NCBI GenBank assembly: GCA_903916165.1
Contig: CAIWVR010000315.1
Coordinates: 1 to 8,132, forward strand
Length of the DNA: 8,132 nucleotides
From: an uncultured Hyphomicrobiales bacterium
Lineage (GTDB): Bacteria > Pseudomonadota > Alphaproteobacteria > Rhizobiales > Beijerinckiaceae
Direction: 5' to 3'
The first letter of the stretch is position 1. Each line of letters starts with the position of its first letter. A program made the position numbers and the translations under genes. Under the pieces are notes generated by a model. The model saw only the letters and a program-made list of their open reading frames with translations. It made no database searches and had not been told where the DNA came from. Positions 1 to 6,815 of the stretch are shown here, one piece after another.

Positions 1-19
1 ATGATTGAGGCTTCCGAAA

Positions 20-94
<75 letters not shown>

Positions 95-137
95 GAATGA
101 CAGCCGGGGTTTGTCCGGTGGCCAAGCGATGGGCGGG

Positions 138-166
138 GTATAGAGCGTCGATGCGCCGTGCGCAAG
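138..166 (-). promoter_or_regulatory. Probable sigma-70 promoter of tRNA-Val
   Basis: On the minus strand a -35 box CTTGCG (161-166) and a -10 box CTATAC (138-143) are separated by exactly 17 bases. This resembles the alphaproteobacterial housekeeping pattern CTTGAC-N17-CTATAT. Transcription would start about 36 nt before the mature 5' end of the tRNA, which suits a short processed leader. It lies between the cpdR stop codon and the tRNA, so the tRNA need not depend on cpdR read-through. The assignment rests on motif match only. Confidence 0.55.
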
Positions 167-185
167 CGCCTTTGTCGGGCTTTCT

Positions 186-563
186 TCACGCCGCCAGAAG
201 GCGCTGCACTTCGTTCACGAGATCCTTGAGATGGAACGGCTTGGACAGGATCTTGGCTTCGCGCGGCGCATTATTGTCGGGGTTCAGCGCAACGGCGGCA
301 AAGCCGGTGATGAACATCACCTTGATGTCGGGATCGAGTTCCGTCGCGCGGCGCGCGAGTTCGATGCCGTCCATTTCCGGCATGACAATATCGGTGAGCA
401 GGAGTTCGAACGGCTCCTCGCGCAGGCGATTATAGGCGGACAGACCGTTGTCGAAGGAGGCAACATCGTAACCAGCATTTTGCAGCGCCTTGACGAGAAA
501 GCGGCGCATGTCGTTGTCGTCCTCCGCAAGAAGGATCTTGGTTGTCAGGGCGGGTAGGTTCAT
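186..563 (-). CDS. cpdR: CpdR-type single-domain response regulator (ClpXP adaptor)
   Basis: The 125-residue protein is a lone receiver domain with no output domain. The acidic pocket is E14-D15-D16, the phosphoacceptor is D58 in LLLTDIVMPEMDG, T86 lies in the block VMFITGFAAVAL, and the conserved lysine is K108 in LSKPFHLKDLV. The last two blocks and the overall length match CpdR of Caulobacter and rhizobia as I recall them. In Caulobacter, unphosphorylated CpdR brings ClpXP to the cell pole and primes substrate degradation, and CckA-ChpT phosphorelay shuts it off. The protein ends in LLAA, a possible ClpX-recognised tail. The ATG start has AGAGG six bases upstream. The gene is divergent from the amidohydrolase at 801; a tRNA gene follows it on the same strand. 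Some rhizobia carry two paralogues, and which one this is cannot be told here. Confidence 0.93.
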   Translation of the reverse strand: MNLPALTTKILLAEDDNDMRRFLVKALQNAGYDVASFDNGLSAYNRLREEPFELLLTDIVMPEMDGIELARRATELDPDIKVMFITGFAAVALNPDNNAPREAKILSKPFHLKDLVNEVQRLLAA

Positions 564-790
564 GGATGGCCTCTACGCAAAACGCTTGTCCCCCATAAGC
601 GCAGGCGACGGTAAAGAAGGCGTGAAAAACTCACCCGGCAAAATGGTGATTGTCCCGCAACACCCGGAAAGGGCTCACATGTGCCTGTGGTCACCGGGAG
701 TGTGTCACTGGCGCGTGTCATGCATGGACAGAACGCTCGGGCCTTGGCACATTCGATGCTTGAGCCTGCCCGGGTGCAGACCCGAGCCAC

Positions 791-794
791 GGAG
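791..794 (+). promoter_or_regulatory. Ribosome binding site fixing the amidohydrolase start
   Basis: GGAG sits six bases before the ATG at 801. The open frame extends upstream to a GTG at 681, but the added 40 residues have no family similarity that I recognise and that GTG has no good Shine-Dalgarno. This site therefore supports the shorter 310-residue product. Confidence 0.7.
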
Positions 795-800
795 ACCAGG

Positions 801-1733
801 ATGAAACGCTTCAGATTGGGTGACCCGGCCACGGCAGGCGAACCGGTCGAGCCTGAACTGGTGTCTCCGTTCGAGGTCCTGGAGCCCGAGAGGCTCGAGA
901 CATCGCTCATCCTCTGCTCTCCCCATTCGGGTCGGATCTATCCAGCCCGCTTCCTCAAGCTCGCGCGCCTCGACGCCCAGGCCCTGCGCCAGTCGGAGGA
1001 CGCCTTTGTCGACGATCTCCTTGCCCAGGCGGTCGCCGCCGGCGCGCCGCTGTTGCGCGCGCATTTTCCGCGCGCCTATCTCGACGCCAATCGCGAGCCT
1101 TACGAACTCGACCCGCGCATGTTCGAGGGAAAACTGCCCGCCTTCGCCAACACACGCTCGCTGCGCGTGGCGGGCGGCCTGGGCACGATCGCACGGGTGG
1201 TCGGCGAGGCGCAGGACATTTACGCGCGACGCCTGCCCGTCGAAGAGGCGATGCGGCGCATCGAGGGGCTCTACAAGCCGTTTCACCAGACCCTGCGCGG
1301 CCTGATGCGGCGCGCATCGGAGCGGTTCGGCATGGCCGTGCTGATCGATTGCCATTCCATGCCGTCCTGGGCCAGCGCCACCGCCAAATCGGAACGCATG
1401 GGCGCGGACATGATCCTCGGCGACCGCTATGGCACGAGCTGCCATTCCGCCTTCGTCGATGTTGCGGAGCAGCATTTACGGATGCTGGGCTATCAGGTCC
1501 AGCGCAACAAGCCCTATGCGGGCGGCTTCATCACCGAGCATTACGGCAGCCCCGGTGCCGGCTTTCACGCGCTGCAGATCGAGATCAACCGCGCCCTCTA
1601 CATGGACGAGGAGACACTGGCGAAAAAGCCGACCTTTGCGCAAGTCTCGATGGACCTGCGCGATGTCGTCGAATCCCTGATGCGCACCGCCGCCGACATG
1701 GGCGGCGAGACACTGCCCCTCGCCGCCGAATAA
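801..1733 (+). CDS. N-formylglutamate amidohydrolase family protein
   Basis: The 310-residue protein has the conserved blocks of the FGase family (Pfam PF05013). These are SPHSG (40-44, with H42), DANREPYELDPRMF (95-108), LIDCHSMPS (181-189, with D183 and H185), and GGFITEHYGSPGAGFHALQIEINRALY (241-267, with H247 and E261). The His, Asp and Glu residues are the expected metal ligands and catalytic groups of this zinc-hydrolase fold. Characterised members hydrolyse N-formyl-L-glutamate to formate and glutamate, the last step of one histidine-degradation route (HutG). No other hut gene is in the window, so the substrate here is uncertain. There is no signal peptide, so it should be cytoplasmic. 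I recall the same neighbour, divergent cpdR, in other rhizobia. The ATG at 801 is preferred over an upstream GTG at 681. Confidence 0.9.
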   Translation: MKRFRLGDPATAGEPVEPELVSPFEVLEPERLETSLILCSPHSGRIYPARFLKLARLDAQALRQSEDAFVDDLLAQAVAAGAPLLRAHFPRAYLDANREPYELDPRMFEGKLPAFANTRSLRVAGGLGTIARVVGEAQDIYARRLPVEEAMRRIEGLYKPFHQTLRGLMRRASERFGMAVLIDCHSMPSWASATAKSERMGADMILGDRYGTSCHSAFVDVAEQHLRMLGYQVQRNKPYAGGFITEHYGSPGAGFHALQIEINRALYMDEETLAKKPTFAQVSMDLRDVVESLMRTAADMGGETLPLAAE

Positions 1734-1900
1734 GCATCCCTTCACGATCACGCGGATTACCATCAACACAAGCGCGAGACGATCCCCGGCATTTCCCGTG
1801 GGCTCACAGGAAGGCTTCCTCCAGACGCGAGGTCTTGCGGGGGGCGGCACGCTCCAGGTCAGGCGAGGTCACACCTGCTGTCAAAGGGTCGCGGGTCAGG

Positions 1901-3286
1901 TCAATTCTTCGGCCATGCGAAATCGTCGGCGCGGCCCGGACGGGCATCGGATGCGCGCCCCTCGACCAGCGACTTGCGCACGCGTTCCGCCGCGTCCCGG
2001 TCGCCAAAGGCGGCGAACGGGCGGGCAGCGGTGGCAAGGTGCCCGCCCGGCGAGACAGGCGGCGCAGTCAGCGGCGTCACAGGCCCGGCCGCGGGCCGGA
2101 TCAAAGGCACACGGGCCGGAGCCTCGGCCGGCGGCGCAGCAGCCACCTCCCGGCCCTCCGGCCCCACCGGCCCGAGCGCAGGCAAATCGGGCGCAGGTAC
2201 GTCCAGCGAGGCTGGCACATCGCCCGGTGCGGTCACGGTGATGGTCTCGGGATCCAGCGACGGCTTGGTCTTTTCCAGCGTTCGGCGAATGTCGCCCTCG
2301 ACGAAATAGGCGAGCTTGCGCGAACCGGCGCGCGTGAAATGCACGCCGTCGCCCGCGCGCAGGCGCACCACCTGTCCATTGATATCTGGACCATAGGACG
2401 AAAAACGGCCGCGATCGTCGGCGAAAGCCTCCCAGGTGTCGACATAGGCAGCACCGGTCTCGGCGGCGGCCTGCTTGTAAATTTCATTGAAATCGAGAAG
2501 ATCAGCGGTCAGCCGCTCATTGTTCATGATCGGCAGGCCAACCCAGATCAGCGGCGTCTTGCGCTCGCGGAAAAGCTCGGCGATGGCCTTGGCGCGCGCG
2601 GCATAGAGCTCTTTCCAGCGCGGCGCACGGGTTTCGACACTGGTGCTCCCATCGCGCAAAGACTGGCGGTCATTCGAGCCAATCATGAGAATGACGAGAT
2701 CGGGCTTGTCCCTGTCGAGAAACTCGCGGGCCGCCTTGCGCCAGTCGTAATAATCGTCGCGCACGAGGCCGGAGTTTTCCTTCGTGCGGCGCAGGATGAC
2801 GACCCCCGGCTTGTCGCCATAGGCTTCTGACAGGCCAAGGCTCAGCAATTGACCGAGATTATCGCCGAGAACCGCGATCACCGCTTTCGTATTGCGCTTG
2901 TCCACCACCGCCGGAGTCGCGGGAGCCTCCGCCGTTTCAGGCGCGGCTGCCGTTTCAGGCGCGGGCTGCGCCGCAATGTCGTCTGGCTTGACAGCCTGCT
3001 GCGGATCGCTGCCCTGCGGCGACGCGGGATCGTCCGGACGCGTATAGCCACGCACCGGGGCAGCGCCGCTGCGCAGGCGCGTCGGCTTTTGCTTGATGGG
3101 CGGCGCGAGCAGCATGCGCGACCTCTCCTCGCGCTGTTTCTCGAGCGTCCAGTAAGACGCCGCCGTGCCCTCGTCGGAAACTTGTGGCAGGGCGGGCACC
3201 GCTCCGACAAGCGCGGCGAAGACGAAAGCCACCGCGCATGTGGCGACGTGAGCAAGACATTTGAGGGGTGGGCGGATCTTTCGCAT
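1901..3286 (-). CDS. Secreted SGNH/GDSL-like protein (DUF459 family), nucleophile serine replaced by Asn
   Basis: The 461-residue protein begins with a Sec-type signal (basic start, hydrophobic stretch about 11-33), so it should be periplasmic. A Pro/Ala-rich linker (about 83-128) leads to an SGNH-like domain (about 134-340), and a second Pro/Ala-rich tail ends in GRADDFAWPKN. SGNH blocks seen are block I as VLGDNLG (139-145), block III as IGSND (202-206) and block V as DGVHF (313-317), with D313 and H316. In block I the usual nucleophile serine is N143 (codon AAT at 2858-2860), so esterase activity is doubtful. It lies 17 bases downstream of the lytic transglycosylase on the same strand, in an evident operon. 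I recall this pairing from other Hyphomicrobiales. That context suggests a role at the cell wall, which is inference. The start ATG has only a weak GGGA upstream. Confidence 0.85.
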   Translation of the reverse strand: MRKIRPPLKCLAHVATCAVAFVFAALVGAVPALPQVSDEGTAASYWTLEKQREERSRMLLAPPIKQKPTRLRSGAAPVRGYTRPDDPASPQGSDPQQAVKPDDIAAQPAPETAAAPETAEAPATPAVVDKRNTKAVIAVLGDNLGQLLSLGLSEAYGDKPGVVILRRTKENSGLVRDDYYDWRKAAREFLDRDKPDLVILMIGSNDRQSLRDGSTSVETRAPRWKELYAARAKAIAELFRERKTPLIWVGLPIMNNERLTADLLDFNEIYKQAAAETGAAYVDTWEAFADDRGRFSSYGPDINGQVVRLRAGDGVHFTRAGSRKLAYFVEGDIRRTLEKTKPSLDPETITVTAPGDVPASLDVPAPDLPALGPVGPEGREVAAAPPAEAPARVPLIRPAAGPVTPLTAPPVSPGGHLATAARPFAAFGDRDAAERVRKSLVEGRASDARPGRADDFAWPKN

Positions 3287-3303
3287 GGTCCCAATCTAGC
3301 GCG

Positions 3304-4605
3304 TCAGGGCTTGGTGCGCATCCGTTCCAGCAGGGGAACTGACGCAAAACCGTCAGGCTCCAGTCCGGCCTGCCGCTGGTAGTGGCGGATCGCGACCTGC
3401 GCCTTCTCGCCAATCTTGCCATCGAAATCGCCGATATGATAGCCGCGCCGTGCGAGTTGGCGTTGCAGTTCGTAGGATTGATCGGCGTCGAGCACGCGTT
3501 CATGCACCGGCCATTTCGCGCTGAGACCGGGGCTGCCGGCGAGACGATCAGACAGCAGCGACACGCCCAGCGCATAGGCATTGGAGGCATTATAGGTCTT
3601 GATCGCCGCGAAATTGCGGGTGACCAGAAAGGCCGGACCGTTGCGGCCTGCCGGCAGCAGCAGGGCGCCCTCGCCGGCCTCGGGCATATGGACTCCATCG
3701 GCCCGCTTCACGCCCGCCTTGGCCCATTGCGCGAATGGGCGATATTCGTTGGGCTCATGCGTGCGCAGCGAAAAATGTTTCGGCAGGGCGATTTCGTAGC
3801 CCCACGTCCAGCCCTTGATCCAGCCATGTTCGGCCAGGTAATTCGCCGTGGAGGCCAAAGCATCGGGCACGCTTGACCAGATGTCCTTGTGGCCGTCGCC
3901 ATCCCAGTCGACGGCATATTTCATGAAGCTCGATGGCATGAACTGCGTCTGGCCCATGGCGCCGGCCCAGGAGCCGAGCATATTGTCGGGCGCGACATGA
4001 CCCTGTTCGAGGATCTGCAGCGCGACGATCAACTCGCGGCGAAAGAAGGGCCCGCGATGGCCCGCAGCGGCCAGCGTCGCCAGCGAACGGATCGTGCCCA
4101 ATTTGCCACTGAAGCCGCCATAATTGGTTTCCATGCCCCAGACCGCGAGCACGACATAGCGGTCGACCCCATAATGCTCCTCGACGCGCGCGAGCGTGCG
4201 CTCGACTTCCGCGCCCCGCGCCAGTCCGCGCCCGACACGCGACTTCGACACTGCATCGTCGATATAGCTCCAGATCGGCTTCACAAATTCGGCCTGCTTG
4301 CCGATCGTGCGCAGGACAGCGGCATCAGGCGTCAGGCCGCCGGTTGCGGCGTCGAATGTCGCGCGCGACACGCCGGCTGCACGCGCGTCGGGCCACAGGC
4401 CCGTGATGAAAGACTGAAATTGCGCTTCGTCGGGCACGCGTTCCTGCGACCGGGCACTCGCGCTGGCGACCGCGAGCCAGCCTGCACAGAACAGGGCGAG
4501 CAGGACAAAGGTCCGCAGGACCTGTCCCAGCGAAAAGAACACGTCTCGACGGCCCAGGGGACGGGTTGGGACAATACGGATATTCTGTCTGCCAAAATCA
4601 AACAT
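3304..4605 (-). CDS. Lytic murein transglycosylase, MltB-like (SLT_2 plus peptidoglycan-binding domain)
   Basis: The 433-residue product should cleave the MurNAc-GlcNAc bond of peptidoglycan in the periplasm, forming 1,6-anhydromuramoyl ends. A hydrophobic segment at about 30-50 followed by ASASARS suggests a Sec signal with an unusually long basic N-region. The one cysteine there (LALFC) is not a good lipobox, so a soluble rather than lipid-anchored form is likely. The catalytic domain (about 60-360) contains WGMETNYGG with catalytic E159, then SWAGAMGQTQFMPSSF (212-227) and YAVDWDGDGHKDIW (230-243), all typical of the MltB family. A peptidoglycan-binding type 1 domain ends the protein (about 376-430, YELQRQLARRGY...DGKIGEKAQVAIRHYQ). 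The ATG at 4605 has GGAG seven bases upstream; a TTG seven codons earlier is less likely. It is the first gene of a unit with the SGNH protein. Confidence 0.92.
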   Translation of the reverse strand: MFDFGRQNIRIVPTRPLGRRDVFFSLGQVLRTFVLLALFCAGWLAVASASARSQERVPDEAQFQSFITGLWPDARAAGVSRATFDAATGGLTPDAAVLRTIGKQAEFVKPIWSYIDDAVSKSRVGRGLARGAEVERTLARVEEHYGVDRYVVLAVWGMETNYGGFSGKLGTIRSLATLAAAGHRGPFFRRELIVALQILEQGHVAPDNMLGSWAGAMGQTQFMPSSFMKYAVDWDGDGHKDIWSSVPDALASTANYLAEHGWIKGWTWGYEIALPKHFSLRTHEPNEYRPFAQWAKAGVKRADGVHMPEAGEGALLLPAGRNGPAFLVTRNFAAIKTYNASNAYALGVSLLSDRLAGSPGLSAKWPVHERVLDADQSYELQRQLARRGYHIGDFDGKIGEKAQVAIRHYQRQAGLEPDGFASVPLLERMRTKP

Positions 4606-4612
4606 CACACAA

Positions 4613-4616
4613 CTCC
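4613..4616 (-). promoter_or_regulatory. Ribosome binding site fixing the lytic transglycosylase start
   Basis: On the minus strand GGAG lies seven bases before the ATG at 4603-4605. The alternative TTG at 4624-4626 would place this motif inside the coding region and has no comparable site of its own, so the 433-residue product is preferred. Confidence 0.65.
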
Positions 4617-4784
4617 GGAGGCGCAAGCCCTGAGTGATGACGTTACGCTACGACTGTTTCGAAATTCTTTACCAAGCCGACAAAAAGATCCCGGGCACCT
4701 GTACCCTTTACGCGGGCGGCGCGGCAGACCACACTCGCCCCCCGAAGACGGGCCCAAACGCCCGCTGCTCACGCGAGGACACAC

Positions 4785-5621
4785 ATGGGCCAGCCCCGCA
4801 CCTATCGCATCGGCAACCTGTCGATCACACCCCTGCTCGATGGTGATCTCGACGCCTCGCTCGACAAGGTGCCCGATCCGGACGACCGCGCTGCAGCCGC
4901 GCAGCTCATCGCCGCCGCCGGGGGTGACAAGGCACTCACCATGGATTGCCACGCCTTCCTCCTGCATCTGCCGGAAGGACCGGCACTGATCGACGCCGGC
5001 ACAGGCGTGATGATGCACGAGCGACTGGGCCATCTCCATGCGCGGCTGGCGGAAACCGGCGTGCGGCATGAAGATATCCGCAGTATTTTTCTGACCCATG
5101 CGCACAAGGACCATTTTGGTGGCCTCGTGGATGCGCATGGCGTCGCCATGTTTCCAAATGCCGAGATTGTCCTGCACGAGGTCGAGGCCGCCTTCTGGCT
5201 CGACACGAAGCCAGAGGACATGCCGGCGCGGGCGCGCGACGCGCTGCCAATGGCCCACAAGGCGCTCGACCCCTATCGCGACCGCCTCCGCCGGGTGCCC
5301 GAGGGCGGCGGCGCGAAGGGCATTGCCGCGCGCCTGGCACCGGGCCATACGCCCGGCCACACCGCCTGGGTGATCGAAACCGGTGCCGCGCCGATCGTCG
5401 CCTGGGGCGACGTGGTCCATGTCGCAGCGCTCCATCTCGTGCGGCCGGAAACGACGATGGTCTATGATCTCGACCCGGCGACGGCGACGGCGACCCGCAA
5501 GGCCATGTTGCACTGGATGGCCGAAAGCAGAGCCGTGGTGGCCGGGGCCCATCTCGCCGCGCCCGGCATCGGCCACATCCGACGCGGCACGGACCGATAT
5601 GTCTTCGAACAATTGCCGTAG
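4785..5621 (+). CDS. MBL-fold metallo-hydrolase
   Basis: The 278-residue protein carries the full metal-binding set of the metallo-beta-lactamase fold. It has HAHKDH (105-110, with H105, H107, D109, H110), H188 in APGHTPGH, D209 in AWGDVVH, and H256 in AGAHLAAPG. The pattern of ALIDAGTG, FPNAEIVLHEVEAAFW and GDVVHVAALHLVRPETT resembles the methyl-parathion-hydrolase and lactonase-like branch, which hydrolyse esters, lactones or phosphotriesters. The substrate cannot be assigned from sequence. There is no signal peptide, so it is probably cytoplasmic. GAGG lies six bases before the ATG. It is divergent from the lytic transglycosylase, with 179 bases between, and galU follows after 102 bases. 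The galU promoter candidate overlaps this gene's stop codon, so the two may be transcribed separately. Confidence 0.9.
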   Translation: MGQPRTYRIGNLSITPLLDGDLDASLDKVPDPDDRAAAAQLIAAAGGDKALTMDCHAFLLHLPEGPALIDAGTGVMMHERLGHLHARLAETGVRHEDIRSIFLTHAHKDHFGGLVDAHGVAMFPNAEIVLHEVEAAFWLDTKPEDMPARARDALPMAHKALDPYRDRLRRVPEGGGAKGIAARLAPGHTPGHTAWVIETGAAPIVAWGDVVHVAALHLVRPETTMVYDLDPATATATRKAMLHWMAESRAVVAGAHLAAPGIGHIRRGTDRYVFEQLP

Positions 5622-5641
5622 CAAGGAGATTCAGCCTATAT
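5613..5641 (+). promoter_or_regulatory. Probable sigma-70 promoter of galU
   Basis: A -35 box TTGCCG (5613-5618) and a -10 box CTATAT (5636-5641) are spaced by 17 bases. The -10 is the preferred alphaproteobacterial form. The -35 lies in the last codons of the upstream hydrolase gene and the spacer covers its stop codon. Transcription would start near 5648, giving a leader of about 75 nt before the galU ATG. Confidence 0.5.
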
Positions 5642-5654
5642 CCCCCAAGGTCAA

Positions 5655-5683
5655 TGCCCGGCTTGCCTTTCGCAAATCGGGCA
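5655..5683 (+). other. Hairpin in the galU leader
   Basis: TGCCCG (5655-5660) pairs with CGGGCA (5678-5683). Inside, after a two-by-two internal loop, TTGC pairs with GCAA around the loop CTTTC. The next T-rich run (TTGTTTTCTT, from about 5700) begins some 17 bases later, too far for a normal intrinsic terminator. It could be a leader structure acting on galU, a weak end for the upstream hydrolase transcript, or chance. Confidence 0.3.
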
Positions 5684-5723
5684 GGGAGCCTGTAGCTGAG
5701 TTGTTTTCTTCCCGGATGTTTTC

Positions 5724-6611
5724 ATGTCGACACGTGTTCGCAAAGCTGTCTTCCCGGTCGCCGGCCTCGGCACCCGGGTTCTCCCTGCCACCAAGGCGAT
5801 CCCGAAGGAAATGCTCACTGTCGTCGACAGGCCCGTGCTGCAGCACGCCGTCGACGAGGCCCGCGAGGCGGGCATCGAGCATTTTGTCTTTGTCACGGGC
5901 CGCAACAAGCAGGTCATCGAAGACCATTTCGACATGTCCTACGAGCTTGAGGACACGCTGCAGAAGCGCGGCAAGCTCAAGGAATATCAGGCGCTGATGG
6001 CCGACCTTCCGGCGGCGGGGGCCACCAGCTTCACCCGCCAGCAGGCCCCGCTGGGGCTGGGCCATGCGGTCTGGTGCGCGCGCGACATCATCGGCGACGA
6101 GCCCTTTGCGGTGATCCTGCCCGACATGATCACCTTGCCGGGCCAGCGCAGGAGCCGCTGCATCGCGCAATGTCTCGAGGCTTACGAGAAGCACGGCGGC
6201 AATATTATTGCCGTTGAGGAAGTTCCGCCCGAAGAGACCCACATGTACGGGATCGTCTCGGTGACCCGCGATTTCGGGCACACGTTTCAAATCGGCGGCA
6301 TGGTCGAGAAGCCGCCGCAAGGCACGGCGCCCTCCAATCTCATCATCTCGGGCCGCTATGTGCTGGAACCGCAGATCTTCGACATTCTCGAAAAGGTCGA
6401 AAAGGGCGCCGGCGGCGAAATCCAGCTCACTGACGGCATGAAGAAATTGTCAGAGACGCAGCCCTTCTTCGGCGTGCGCTTCGACGGCCGCACCTGCGAC
6501 ACGGGTTCGAAACACGGATTCCTGATGGCCAATGTCCATTTCGCGCTGGCCCGCGACGACATGGCGCCCGCCTTCAAGGCCGAGCTGAAGAAGATCATCG
6601 GGGAGCTGTAG
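5724..6611 (+). CDS. galU: UTP--glucose-1-phosphate uridylyltransferase
   Basis: The 295-residue protein makes UDP-glucose and pyrophosphate from UTP and glucose 1-phosphate in the cytoplasm. UDP-glucose feeds exopolysaccharide, LPS core and glucan synthesis and is the precursor of UDP-galactose and UDP-glucuronate. Diagnostic blocks are [22 protein letters not shown] (10-31, the nucleotidyltransferase signature with R18 and K28), [11 protein letters not shown] (106-116), the metal-site aspartate D134 in VILPDM, VEKP with K196, and [10 protein letters not shown] (230-239). The length is normal for bacterial GalU. The start ATG has only a weak upstream GGA. The leader holds a small hairpin. 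The next gene on the strand, kdsD, also makes an envelope sugar precursor, but a 204-base gap with a palindromic repeat separates them. Confidence 0.96.
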   Translation: MSTRVRKAVFPVAGLGTRVLPATKAIPKEMLTVVDRPVLQHAVDEAREAGIEHFVFVTGRNKQVIEDHFDMSYELEDTLQKRGKLKEYQALMADLPAAGATSFTRQQAPLGLGHAVWCARDIIGDEPFAVILPDMITLPGQRRSRCIAQCLEAYEKHGGNIIAVEEVPPEETHMYGIVSVTRDFGHTFQIGGMVEKPPQGTAPSNLIISGRYVLEPQIFDILEKVEKGAGGEIQLTDGMKKLSETQPFFGVRFDGRTCDTGSKHGFLMANVHFALARDDMAPAFKAELKKIIGEL

Positions 6612-6633
6612 CCCCCGTGAGCCCCCTCGGCCT

Positions 6634-6730
6634 CGTCATTGCGAGGAGCGTGAGCTCCGCGGCAATCCATCTAACGGCAGCCACCCGAAGATGGATAGCC
6701 GCGTCGGGCTTCGCCCTCCTCGCAATGACG
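6634..6730. repeat. Palindromic intergenic repeat (CGTCATTGCGAGGAG family)
   Basis: The ends form a perfect 15-bp inverted repeat: 6634-6648 (CGTCATTGCGAGGAG) against 6716-6730. Pairing resumes toward the centre, with ATCCATC (6665-6671) matching GATGGAT (6690-6696) and GCGGC beside it, leaving a loop of about 18 bases. I recall the outer motif as a widely dispersed, non-coding palindromic repeat in alphaproteobacteria and other bacteria. It sits between galU and kdsD, and the transcribed form would be a long imperfect stem-loop. Confidence 0.8.
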
Positions 6731-6747
6731 AAGCTGACGCAATGACG
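6722..6747. repeat. Short tandem duplication at the repeat edge
   Basis: GCAATGACG, the outer end of the palindrome's right arm (6722-6730), occurs again at 6739-6747, a 17-base period, and both copies are followed closely by GCTGA. This looks like slippage or partial duplication at the edge of the palindrome. Confidence 0.5.
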
Positions 6748-6780
6748 GCTGAACACGGTTAACACCTGCCCCCTGCCCGG

Positions 6781-6809
6781 CTGACAATCGGGACACCGGC
6801 TGGTATGAC
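6781..6809 (+). promoter_or_regulatory. Possible kdsD promoter giving a leaderless transcript
   Basis: CTGACA (6781-6786) and TATGAC (6804-6809) are separated by 17 bases, matching 5 of 6 and 4 of 6 consensus positions. Initiation six to seven bases downstream of the -10 falls on or next to the A of the kdsD ATG at 6816. No Shine-Dalgarno is visible before that ATG, which fits a leaderless mRNA. The motif match is moderate. Confidence 0.35.
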
Positions 6810-6815
6810 GGGCCC

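Noticed and set aside
681..800. Upstream GTG start extending the amidohydrolase by 40 residues
   Set aside because: No good Shine-Dalgarno before the GTG and no family-like sequence in the extension; the ATG at 801 has GGAG at proper spacing and gives a normal family length.
705..1475. A 256-codon minus-strand frame opposite the amidohydrolase
   Set aside because: The sequence is an antisense shadow of conserved metal-binding blocks, without its own motifs.
1808..1820. Small hairpin AGGAAGGCTTCCT in the convergent gap, considered as a terminator
   Set aside because: The stem is only 5 bp with a 3-base loop and no T-tract follows on either strand.
1349..2830. A 493-codon open plus-strand frame across the amidohydrolase end and opposite the SGNH gene
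   Set aside because: It runs in another frame of the amidohydrolase and antisense to the SGNH gene, has Arg/Gly/Ala-rich composition with no recognisable domain, and is the kind of long shadow frame expected in GC-rich DNA.
4606..4784. Promoter search in the divergent gap between the transglycosylase and the MBL hydrolase
   Set aside because: The best candidates matched too few consensus positions (for example CCGACA-N17-TGTACC) to be reported as features.
3889..4989. A 366-codon plus-strand frame opposite the lytic transglycosylase and into the MBL hydrolase
   Set aside because: Antisense and out-of-frame shadow; it has no domain, and both overlapped genes have clear family signatures.
4605..5624. 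A 339-codon minus-strand frame opposite the MBL hydrolase
   Set aside because: Antisense shadow; the opposite strand encodes the complete metal-ligand set of the MBL fold.
5631..6320. A 229-codon minus-strand frame opposite galU
   Set aside because: Antisense shadow of a strongly conserved enzyme gene; no own signature.
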